From Plantago major (Eukaryota; Streptophyta; Magnoliopsida; Lamiales; Plantaginaceae), in contig CM048842.1 of assembly GCA_026545765.1 (NCBI GenBank), positions 25,210,667 to 25,274,666 on the forward strand: DNA of 64,000 nucleotides. The letters run 5' to 3'. Each line of letters begins with the position of its first letter. Within the stretch, counting starts at the first letter, position 1. This document shows positions 1 to 11,200 of this stretch, piece by piece. The notes beneath the pieces were generated by a model that saw only the letters and a list, made by a program, of their open reading frames with translations, did no database searches and was not told where the DNA came from. A program made the translations under genes and the position numbers.

Positions 1-622
1 AATTATGATAGTCTAGCTAATCTTGTATAGGATGTTAGGTCTCAAAATGTAATTTTTACTTTATGAAGAGAAGACCAAGAAGAAGACATCCAAGCAGAAC
101 AAGTTCAACGACATTGAAGATTTGAAGAAACTGCACAAGATTACTGAAATAGTTTTGCAGATACCTTGGCCAGATTTCTTGAAGACGCGAATGATTGCTA
201 AACAAATCATGTCACAAGAGATATCTGAGAAGTCAAAAAGTCCATCTGGAAAACAAGGAAAGTGTCCACAGATATCTACACTCAGATACCTTGAGCTTTA
301 AACCACATTTCTGAAAAAGAAATATATATATTGCAAACAAAGTTGTTTCAATAAAAGTGGTATCTAAAGTTAAAGATAAGAACGTGCAAAGAATCAGATA
401 AATCTGATCAAGGTTGTCTCTGATACAAAGCATAGTTCCGTTGGCACTACATGACAAAAGTATAGTACAATTCATTAAATGCACGGACAGAGATGTCTGA
501 ACAAAAGCAACGGTATCTTCTGAAGAAGAAGACAAACCTGCTACAGTACTATATACATATATCAATAGTTTGAATTTGATTTAAGCCTAACGGATACTAT
601 TCAAACGGCACTCAAATTCATC

Positions 623-630
623 TATAAATA
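623..630 (+). promoter_or_regulatory. TATA box of element A 5' LTR
   Basis: TATAAATA, inside a stretch conserved in the LTRs at 15015 and 29865. In element C the box reads TATCAATA (about 49316). Transcription probably starts about 30 bp downstream, which makes everything from roughly 655 onward R/U5 and leader RNA. The start site is inferred. Confidence 0.6.
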
Positions 631-1010
631 TCAACACTTAGACTGCTTGAGAAGACACACTGAACATCTTAGACAAACTGAACACATATCTTAATCTCTC
701 AAGCAAACTACTTACTCTCAAAGCTTTCTGTTGTGACCAAAGCTCTTGATCTTGAGTAACACTGAAGTTCTAAGTGTCCTGATCCTAAACAAGCACTTCT
801 ATCTGTGAAATAGTTGAATTGAAAGATCAAGTATCTGAGATTCATTCTCTTGAACATTTATCTAAGACTTAGGTCAGTAAAAAGAACAAGATACCATACA
901 TTGAAAAGTGTATTAAGTATACTTGATTCACAGAGCTATCTGATTAACAGAAAAGTTAATAAAGAAGCTCATCTGACAACTCAAACCAAAACCAACACCA
1001 TCACCGGCGT

Positions 1011-1168
1011 GGAGTACAGGAAGTACTTAGTTTGAGAAACTAAGGAATAAATCCAAGTTTATTGAGCACAGGAAGTACTTAGCTTGGGAAGCTACGGAAT
1101 AGCTCAAAAAGGTTTCTGAGTACAGGAAGTACTTGGCTGTGAAAGCCGGGGAACAACTCAGGGGGAAC
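1011..1168 (+). promoter_or_regulatory. Three tandem leader hairpins in the LTR
   Basis: Three units of about 50 bp each contain 'caggaagtactt' followed by an inner stem (AGTTT/AAACT, AGCTT/AAGCT, GGCT/AGCC) and are closed by an outer stem. In the intact copies the outer stems are GGAGT/ACTCC, GAGC/GCTC and CTGAGT/ACTCAG. In this copy the right arm of the first outer stem is damaged (ATCC). The stems differ in sequence but keep pairing. The array lies in transcribed leader. Confidence 0.6.
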
Positions 1169-1536
1169 ATTTGGTTGGGAACCATTTGTTTAAGGAATCT
1201 TAGAATAGGATTTTTGTAAGGTGACCTCAATTATCTATTCTAGTGAATTCTAGGTCTTTGGAAGACCGAAGTGGATTAGTTGGAGGATTACGCCACCTCC
1301 AGATACCACTATACTTGCTATGTTATTTACTTTTCTGTACTTACATTTCAGCAACACACACACACACTTTAACTGTTTCTGCACTTATCTATCTTAAGTC
1401 TTCCGCGCTCTGAATCTAAGTATCAGATATCTACACAGATATCTGAGAAATAGTTTTTATCGACAAATGTTTTAAAAGACTATTCACTCCCCCTCCCCCT
1501 CTAGTCTTTTACTTTGCCGTTATCTGGACCAACAAG

Positions 1537-1548
1537 TGGTATCAAAGC
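1537..1548 (+). other. Primer binding site of element A
   Basis: TGGTATCAAAGC, two bases after the LTR end, is one mismatch from the TGGTATCAGAGC that pairs with the 3' end of plant initiator methionine tRNA. It is where minus-strand DNA synthesis would start. Confidence 0.85.
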
Positions 1549-1651
1549 GGGAGGTTCACAAGCCTTCTGCACTGAACCTAGATCCCCAGATAGGTGAAGG
1601 AACTTTGTCCATTTTCGAGGACTATTTAATTTGTGTGTTAAGTGTGCAGGA

Positions 1652-3960
1652 ATGTCTCTGAGTGATGCACCCATTCTCAAACCAGAGAACTACGAGAAAT
1701 GGAAAAATAACATGATGCTCCACCTTGAAGCCATATATAAGTGACGAAATGATCGAAGTGATAAAGAATGGCCCAATAGTCATTCAACAACTTCAACAAG
1801 TCATGGAGGTTTGTAATGGTAGAGACAGAGATCAAAGCGAAGGATCTTCACAAACTGATGCGTCAACAAGTGGGAGATCTGCTAGTCAAGTTATTTACGA
1901 ACCAAAGCCCAGAGAACTCTGGACATCGGAAGATGCCAAGAGAAATCGTCTGGATGGTCAAGCTCGTAATATCATCATCAGATCGACACCTGAGCACATA
2001 CAATGTAAACTATGGGGTGCTAAAACGGCGAAAGTTGCCTGGCAACTGATTGAAGAAATCTGTACCGGAACTGAGAAAACCAAAGAAAACAAGTTCGAAG
2101 TTCTCAAGTTGAAATTTCAAAATTTCAAACAAGGACCCACTAAAACTCTGGAAGAACTTGATTTCAGATTTACCACTCTCATGAGTGATATGGCAGCACT
2201 TGGGAAAGAATGATACTCCCGGTCGGAAAAGATTAAGACTATTGTCAGAAGTCTTAACCACAACTGGGAGCATACTAAATTCTTTTATTTTAACCAAGGA
2301 ATGCCAAATATCACTCCAGTGGAACTCTTCTCACATCTTGCTACGGTTGATTATGAGACAACACAAAGAGAACAAACAACTGAAAAGTTGCAAAATATTG
2401 CTCTAGTTGCTCAAGGAACTTCTGAAAAGAAGAAAAGCAAGGAAGAGACTGAGGATGCTCTTGCTGCAAAGCAAATGAGCAAATATGTCAGTCGAGAAAT
2501 TGAGAGAAGAAAAGCCAAAGAGAAGCTGAAAAAGCATCTAGGCTCAAACTATCACTAGTACAAAAATATGCAAAGCTCGCTGAACAAGCTAGCTCAGAAA
2601 GCATCATGTACTGAGGAAGTAGAAATTGGAAACGATATCTGTTTCTATTGTCAGAAACCTGGTCACTTCAAAAAGGATTGTCCTGCCTTCAACAAACTAA
2701 GGACAGGTGACAAGAAAGATAGAAGAATCTTCAGAAGAAGCCAGAAAGCTTTATTAACTGAAGAAAGAAAGAAAATCCAAACTCAACTGGATGCTCTAGA
2801 CGTTGAGACAGATTCTGAAGATGACAATTCAGATGACTCAACCTTACCATCACCAGAATTATGTGGAGTTACTCATGATATAATCGACTTCGGCCTCAAG
2901 AAGAATGAAATGTGTGGAGTTGTTGAAATTGACGGTCCAGACATCTCTGACATAGAAATCTGTCTTATGGCTGATGAGGTAACACATACTTCTTGTTATA
3001 CTTATGAAAGTGATGAAGAAGAAATAAAAGATCTAGAAAATCTTAGGAAAGAACTTGAAATCTATGAAATAGAATTTCTAATGATCCGAGCTAGAGCCAA
3101 AAATCTTGAAGAAGAAAAAAATTCTCTTGCAAAGGAAAATTCTCAATTAGTTAAGATATCTGAGAAAAAGGATGCTGAAAATGCATTTCTCAAAGCTCAG
3201 ATATCTGAGACTGAAAAGTCACATAAAGAAGCAATGGCTGAATTACGAAAGAAATATGAAGATCTTCTTTCTGAGAACAAGGAACTCGAAAAGAAAGAAT
3301 TATCTTTTCAATCTTATGCCAAAGCCGGACACTTCATCAAGTACAATCTTACTTAAGAGATCCTTCAGAAAAGAAAGGACTTGGGCTGAATAAACAGACA
3401 GATTGTTCTATCACTCTGAATAAGAGTGAGGAAAGAAGAATATTTGTAAGTACTCAGCAAGATGGGTCCCATGCAATCTATAGTATCGGTCAGAAGACGA
3501 AGATTGTTGACAAAGGAAAAGCAGTTGCGACTAAACCTTTGTGGGAAAAACAAGTCAAAAACAAAACTGTTGGGCACGTCTCTGAAAAGAAAAACAACAC
3601 TGAAAAGTGTAAACACCCACAGTGCTATGTCTCTCAAAAGGGTAGAATTGCAGGAGCTGGCAAATTCTCCCATGTCACTTAGTCTGGAAAGAAATTGGAC
3701 CAACCAGAGACTAGCAAAGCTGCTGAGAAAAGATCTCAGATAGCTTCAAGTGCTCGAAACGGTATTGGCTATAAAGGTATCGGGAAACAACTTGCTCATG
3801 AATACAAACAGGAGCAAGAACGATGGCTAAAGGCTAGAATTGCTCAAAGCAATTATCAGAAGTGGAAGTTGAATCAAGCCACTGAAAATCTGAATGCCAG
3901 GGCTAGAAGAAATCTGGCAAGGAAAGCTAAGTTTGCTGAAAAGCAAACTCAGAAACCTGA
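1652..3960 (+). pseudogene. gag: Element A gag (broken)
   Basis: This codes for the Copia capsid/nucleocapsid polyprotein. An ATG at 1652 opens the frame (MSLSDAPILKP...). A 4-bp insertion near 1733, compared with element B, shifts it. Further shifts lie near 2205 and 3340, and a TAG at 2556-2558 replaces the CAG of other copies. Frames at 1725-2213, 2301-2558, 2568-3356 and 3695-3970 carry the gag core, then a CCHC zinc knuckle (CFYCQKPGHFKKDC, 2640-2681), an acidic linker and a Lys/Glu-rich coiled coil (about 3000-3300). A basic stretch leads towards the protease. The long coiled-coil gag fits the SIRE/Maximus lineage. It cannot make a complete Gag. Confidence 0.88.
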
Positions 3961-4179
3961 CAGGTACTGAAAGCACCAAATGGAGCACCTAGGAACACAC
4001 CAAGGAAGAAAATAATTCTTAATAATGATAATCATTCAATAAGAATTCCTCCTTATGTTCCTATCAGACAAAAGAATGTTCCAAGGAAATTCATTCAAAA
4101 ATCGATTCCTACTGGAAGATTGTTTAGTCCTGATGGTTCCAACTGTAAATTGAGAACCTAATCTCCTGTTTCCTGTTGT

Positions 4180-7100
4180 GTGCAGAATGCTTCCTGGACT
4201 AAAGCACAATGGCTATTTGATAGTGGATGCGGAAAGCACATGACAGGAGACAAAGCAAATCTGGTCGATTACAAAGCTTGCAACACAGGACCAGATATCA
4301 GATTTGCTGGAGGAGAATTAAATCCCTCTCTAGGATTTGGCAACGTCAAATTGGGAACATTAACAATCACTGACGTATTACATGTTAAGGATTTGAAATA
4401 TAATCTATTTAGCATGAGCCAGTTTGTAGACAAAGGTTTTACTGTAAAATTCAAAGCAAAATACTGCAAACTAATTGATAATGAGTCAAAGCAGACAGTC
4501 TTGGTTGCTCGGCGGAAAGGCAGTCTTTATGTTGCCGATTGGGCATCTGCCATTACTGAAGAATGTCTCATGGTGAGTCAATCTGGTCACACAGAAGAGC
4601 ACTGGTTATGGCACAAAAGAATGAGTCACTTGAACTTCAAGACTCTGAACAGACTTGCCAAGAAAGAGTTAGTGGTTGGCCTTCCCAAAACATCTTTCAG
4701 AAAGGATGGTATCTGTTCTGCCTGTCAGATGGGGAAACAATCTAAGATCTCTTTCAAGTCCAAAATCAGACACTCTAGTGTTAGACCACTGCAACTATTA
4801 CACATGGATCTTTTTGAATCATCTGTAACTAGTTATGCAGGAAAGAAGTATGGTCTGGTTGTTGTAGATGACTTCTCAAGATTCACTTGGTTGTCTTTCT
4901 GAAACACAAATCTGATGCCAGGGTGGAGATACCAAACTTGCTGAAAAAGCTTGAAGTCTTGAAAAATGACAAGGTATCTGCAATCAGAACAGACCATGGT
5001 ACTGAGTTTGTCAACCAGTACATAAAGGAGTTTTCAGACTAAAGGTATACAACACCAACTTTCCTCTGTAAGAACACCTCAACAAAATGGTGTTGCAGAA
5101 AGGAAAAACAGATTCCTTAAAGAAGCTGCAAGGACGATGCTAGCTGACACTGAAATAAGTGAAGTTTATTGGGTGAAGTCAGTAAACACTGCTACACTCG
5201 TAATGTATGTTTGATAAACAAACACCATGACAAGACCCCTTATGAAATCTTGGTTGGTAGACCCCCTAATATCAAACATCTGAGAGTATTTGGTTGTAGA
5301 TGTTTTGTTCTAAACAATGGAAAAGATTATCTGAGAACATTTTAACCAAAGGCAGATGAAGGTGTATTTCTTGGTTATTCCACGAATAGCAAAGCCCACA
5401 GAATTTACAACAAAAGAACAAATAAAATTGAAGAATCAGTTCGTGTTGTATTCTATGAAGGAAGTAAGAAAACACCTCCTAATGATGAACTCTCAGAAAG
5501 GTTCAAAGAACTAATGTTGAGGGATTCTGAAGAAGAATCCTCAGAAAGGAGAAACATCATTTTGGAAAGTGAGGATGACTCTGACATAGAAAAGCTTGAT
5601 ATGCCTAGTAACAACCAGATGACTCACAAACATGATGAAGAATTTCCTATGAAACTTCCAGAAATGGAAACTGAAGATATTCATCATGAAGCTATCTCTA
5701 GAAATAATCTCTGTGAAAGACATGTTCCAGATAGCTCAAATACTGAACAAGTGTCAGACATTAATTGCCCTTCTGAGGCGCAAAATGTCTTAGATACTGA
5801 AAAAGTATCAAATCAAAATCCTAGTGATTCACATTCAAGTCATTTGGATATTGATCCTACTAGCACTAAACCTATGATAAGATGGATCAAGGATCATCCT
5901 GCAAAAGATGTATTGGACCAATTAATCAAGATGTTAGGACTAGGAGAGCAATAGTTGAAAATGCTAATTCTCTCTTTGGATGTTTCATCTCAAATATTGA
6001 ACCTAAAAATATAGAAGAAGCATTAGGAGACCAAGACTGGATCTCTGCAATGCAAGAAGAGTTGGATCAATTTGAGAGAAACAAAGTCTGGAAACTAGTT
6101 CCATTTGTGGAAGGAATATCTGTGATTGGAACTAAATGGGTTTTCAAAAACAAAATGAATGAATCTGGTGAAATAACCAGAAACAAAGCAAGATTGGTTG
6201 CCAAGGGATTTACCCAGACTGAAGGCTTAGATTTTGATGAGTCATATGCACCAGTTGCCAGATTGGATGCAATAAGACTATTTCTAGCCTTTGCAGCTCA
6301 TAAAGCTTTTAAAGTTTATCAGATGGATGTCAAAAGTGCATTCTTGAACGGTGAACTTGCAGAAGAAGTTTATGTTGAGCAACCACCTGGCTTTGAAGTT
6401 TCCTCAGAAAGTAGAATGGTCTATAAACCATGTAAAGCTCAGATGGATCAAACAGCTCCAAGAGCATGGTATGACACTTTGGCCAAATACCTTCTGGAAA
6501 GTGGTTTCAAGAAAGGTGAAGTTGATAAAACTTTATTTACCTTAAATCATGATGGGAAACTACTCTTAGTTCAAGTATATGTTGATGACATCATATTTGG
6601 ATCTAAGGACAAGCAACTTTGTAATGACTTTGCAAATCTCATGAAAAGTAAGTTTGAGATGAGCATGATGGGAGAAATGAATTATTTTCTAGGATTGCAA
6701 GTCAAGCAACTCAATGATGGAATATTCATTAGTCAAACAAAGTATGCAAAAGATATGCTCACAAAATTCAATCTTAAGCCTTCAAAAGAATGCTAAGATA
6801 CCTATGAGCATTGGAACCAAAATGACCTATCTTGAATCGATAAGAGTGTTGAAGAACATAAGTATAGGAAATTGATAGGTTCACTACTTTACCTCACCGC
6901 AAGTAGACTGATATTCAATACGCTGGAGTGTAAAGCTAAATTTCGCACAAACCGATGCAAACACACTACAACATTGCTATGAAAATATTAAGGTATGTAA
7001 AAGGTACAGAGATGTAGAATTGTGGTATCCTAAAGAGAGCGGATTGAGTTTAGCCGGGTACTCGACGATTATGCCGATCATCGCTGATAGGAAAAGCACC

Positions 7101-7506
7101 TCATGAACTTGTCGGTTTACGGGTACTAGACTTATCTCGTGGTTTAGCAAGAAGCAAAACTCAATTGCAACTTCTACCAGAGGCTGAATATATTGTCACC
7201 GTTGTTGTGCAACACAAATTCGTGGATACAACAACAACTTAAAGACTATGGACTCGATGAGAAGAAAACTCCCATTTTCTCGTGACAACACAAGTGCTAT
7301 TATTACACACGTAATCCTAAATTTCATGCCGTAACAAAGCATATTGATGTTAGACACCACTTCATCGAGACCATGTTGAAAAGGCAATATAGAGATACTC
7401 AAGATTGGCATCAAGACCAACTTGCGTATATCTTCACTAAGCCACTACAAGAAAGTTGATTCTTAGCCTTAAGACATAGTCTTGGACTAATGGAACTACC
7501 AATGAA
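4180..7506 (+). pseudogene. pol: Element A pol: protease, integrase, RT, RNase H (broken)
   Basis: The order is typical of Ty1/Copia. The aspartic protease has DSG at 4219-4227. The GAG-pre-integrase zinc region follows (HKRMSHL...CSACQ, about 4608-4730). The integrase core starts at HMDLFE (about 4800) and continues after a 1-bp deletion near 4890 with TDHGTEF (about 4990) and QQNGVAERK (about 5080). Reverse transcriptase occupies 5882-6796, with YVDD at 6578-6589. The RT motif SLYGLKQ, present in element C, is replaced here (about 6428-6458), a lesion shared with B. From about 6790 to 7506 the RNase H region is recognisable only in pieces because of dense small indels. Confidence 0.9.
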
Positions 7507-8291
7507 CCGAAAAGTTCAGAATCTGAACGGCATTCAGAGTAGAGGTATCTGAACGGGCATCCAGAGAAGAGAAAGAGAAATGGAACGGGTATCCAAGTCA
7601 AAAAGGCTAAAGAGCAAAAGATGACTTAAGATCTCGAGACGGAACTCGGATATCGAATCACTCTATAAACGGGAACACAAAGGAGAATAGTCCAACTATC
7701 TGCAAATAACTACTCTTGAAATTTGCATTATTTCTATCTTGATGAAAAACTTGGAAAAATCCTAAGTATAAGACAGATTCAGATGCAAACAGTGTTCTTG
7801 GTCATACAAAAACGTGATTCAGATAGCTAATAGCCAAAATTCATTAAATGGGCACAATTACACTTGTTGATTGTGATCATTGCTGAAGAAGCAATGGTGA
7901 CCCTTGATGAAATTAAGCGTTTGATCTATACGGTGGAAATTAATTCACAATAAATAGTGCACTGTAAAAATTCTGACAAAGCCCACTTTGCATTTAATGC
8001 CGAACTAGCTTTTGCTCACGCCTGCTTGCAAATCACAGATACGTACACACAAAATCAATTTGTATGTATTTGTCTGTTGAGATTCTATTGCTATATATAT
8101 AGGATTTTGGCAAAAGAAATCACTTTCGCCTAATCCAAAATTCCGACTTACACAAAAATAGCAAAACCTTCTCTTGATTCTCTGCAAACCTTCTACAATC
8201 TCTGCAAATCAAGATTAAGTTTTTCTGCAAAGAATTACTGAATCAAATCTCTTTCAAACATCAATCCAAATTCCCTACACTATATAATGAG
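7507..8291 (+). other. Spacer between pol and second gene, element A
   Basis: No convincing gene. It holds degraded copies of the aacgggta-loop hairpins (about 7525-7660) and a conserved block around 7850-7920 also found in B and C. A TATA-like run at 8092-8100 lies about 190 bp before the MAPK start of the second gene. Confidence 0.6.
8092..8100 (+). promoter_or_regulatory. TATA-like box of second gene, element A
   Basis: A tatatatat run followed by 'aggattttggcaaaag'. The same arrangement occurs in B (22964), C (42644) and, on the other strand, E (63108), always 180-205 bp before the ATG. This suggests an internal promoter for the post-pol gene. Confidence 0.5.
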
Positions 8292-11200
8292 ATGGCCCCA
8301 AAGAATTCTTCCACACAGAAATCTCAATCCTCCACTAGTACTGCTGAAAAGCAAGCACCAGAGTTGGTTATTGTGAACAACCGACTGGTAGGAGATTTTA
8401 ATCCTGACCATTGGACTTCAAATCACATAATGATTTGGGGTGGTGCCATGGTTGAGGAATACCTCACGGCTGCAATAGAGAACCAAGCCGACAGAAAGCT
8501 GATTCTTGACATGCTTGAAAAGGCACAAATCAAGGGTTTTCTATCTGCTCGCCCAAGTGGAATTTCATCACTCGATGTGTTGGAATTCTACAACAACTCC
8601 AGGATAATTTCCTGTGTTTCTGAAGGAACTGCAATACTGTCTGTCAAAACCTCAGTCCAAGGAAAGGAAATCCTTCTGGACTTAACAACTTTCTGTAAGT
8701 TGTTTGAGCTTCAAAATCTTGGAAAGGATTTTGAAATAAACACCAAGGATGATGATCTCCTTGAAGGTGTTAAACAATTGTACAGTGACGTGTGTGATCT
8801 TGAAAAATCAGATACACCCACTGAGTTCAAGCTTGCTGACATCCGAACCAGACATCTGATGGTTCACTGGGATGTATTGGCTTGCATTCTTCACAGATGC
8901 TTTGATGGTCTACAAGGAGGTGCTGACCAGATAAGCCAAGAACGATGGATCATGATGTTCTTGCTGAATCAACAAGACAAAAGGCTGGAAAACCCTTTTA
9001 ACTGGGGAAAGTACGCCTTCATGAAGTTTGTGAAGAAGATTCAAGGCTTCGAGCCTAAGATCGCCAAAGGACTAGCTGAGCCAAAGGCCACAGTAGGCTA
9101 TGGTCTGAAGATATGCTACTTGCTGGAGAAGCTTGGCATTGAGCTCAGAGAGACAGCTGAAATAGCCAACAGTAACCTACTCTACAAATATGAGTATACA
9201 AACTTGATGAAAAAGGTTACTGGGTCTCAGAAAGGTTCTAAGAAGCGAAAGTCTGAAAAGGTATCTGAAGAAAAGGTTGCGACCAAGAAGCCCAGAACTT
9301 CAAGAAAGAAGTCTGCTGGCAAATCAGAAGACACACCCATTGAGGTTGTCGATTCTCAGATATCTGCAGGCCTTGCCGATGAACTGATAAAGGCAGATCA
9401 ACTCATCAATGCTGCAAAAGAGTCATCAACTACTGAACAAGTAGACTCAGCAAGAGAAAGTGCGTTCAGAAATGTTGCGACTAATGCAGAATGCCTTGCT
9501 GATGAACTTATTAATACTGCCAAAACAGGTGAAAAGCACCAAGCCCCATCTGCAGAAATCGCAGGAGTAATGGACCAATCAGTTCCCAATGCTGATGAGA
9601 GCTCTGACGATGAAGATGATGAACTAGTCATCTCTCAAGTCCTAGAAAGAACAAAGAGGGCTAAGGTTACTATAACAGTAACTGGTGATAAGGTTTCTGA
9701 AGAAGAACCTACACCTCAAAGTTCTTGAACAAGCACCTATAGCAAAGGTTGTTGGTGCAAACACATCATCAGGGAACGTTTCTTACGCACAACTTCAAGA
9801 AGCCCTGATGAGTGGTAATTTAGTGCTGGCAGATGCTGATGAAATTGCCTCATCTAAAAATCTGGAAGAACACTCTACTGACCGATCTTCTGCTTCCAGA
9901 CAACCACAACAGCCACTAGTGGTTGATGAAATGGTAAATGAACTCCATTTCGAATTACCAAAGATTACAACATCTGAAGAAAATCCCAAAAGCAGTTCCC
10001 CAACTCGACAAGAGGGATCAAACCGAGACATCCACTCAAGATGATCAACTGGGGAGGCTACTGAGTTGCACACTCAGGAAAGGTGTGAAGTACCTAAAAC
10101 TTCAAACAAAGAAGCTGTACTGGAACAAGAAGACCAAAGTATAAAAGGGTCACAAGTTCCAGAGACCAATCAGCCTGATAATGCTCAGGTAGCTGAATGG
10201 TTTAACTCCTACCTTGTGAAAAATTTTATGCTTGTATATCTTGTTACTTATATAAAAATTCTTTGTTACAGGCTGAGTTAGAAACACAGAAACAAGAGGA
10301 AGCTGGAAAGCTTGCCTCTGAACCGAGAAGGAGGTTACTAACCTCACCTCTTAAGAAATCGACCTGCACTACGGTGATAATTGATTCTTAAGATAACACT
10401 TTTCACCATTTGTCTATGTGCTTAATCATTTAAAGTAAATGTTTCTAACAGCTCCAACCGAGAAAGAGGAAGATAAAGGCAAATGCCAGAGACGAACCCG
10501 AGACCGACAAGGTTTCTGAAGAACACATCATTGAGCCTTCTAGCATGAAGGTACATGAAAAATCAGTGATAAGTATTCTTCATCATGGGTTATCTTAAAC
10601 TTCTTCTAAAATATTCAATACTTTCTACTTACAGGCTCATTCGAGTAGAAATGCAAAGGAAAAAGTTGCGACATCCCTGCGTGATCAATGGAAATTGATG
10701 AAGCTCCCAAGGCAACATCACATGAAAGAATACCAGAAACTGAGAAAGTTTCTGAGAAAAATGACTCTGAGCTTCCTATTGAGGAAGTAAGTCCAAAACT
10801 CAGAACTCATTAAAGCATTTTTGCACAAATTCTTTCAAATAATTTCCTAAGTATTGTATTAATCTTAATTCTCAGGTTCAAGAAAGAAAGGTTGATGAGG
10901 ACCAGACTTCCAAGTCTCCACCTCACAACAAGATATCTGAGACACCAATTGTCTCAGTAGCACAAGTCTCTGAGCACAAGTACTTACTCGTGTAACTCGA
11001 AACTAAACTACACTTCTACTCAGATATCTACAAAAGTTTTGAAGCTCACTCAAAACTCTTTCTTTCAGGCTCAAACAAGTGCAAAGCAGGCTCCCAATGA
11101 TGAGAAAAGGGACCTACTTCCCTTCTTCAAAGCTCAAACCCTGCCAAAGCATATTCAATGCTTCAAGAAATGGCAAAGGTTAAGGTGCTCTGATCTCTCT

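Larger units (their letters stand above)
1..1534 (+). repeat. 5' LTR of element A (first ~121 bp off window)
   Basis: Base 1 aligns with base 14391 of the LTR at 14270-15928, so about 121 bp lie outside the window. It ends in CCAACA directly before a tRNA-Met type primer binding site. It holds U3 with a TATA box at 623-630, a leader with three tandem hairpins (about 1011-1168), a short CA microsatellite near 1357 and a C-rich tract near 1490. Differences from the 3' LTR are scattered single-base changes, a few percent by eye. Confidence 0.93.
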
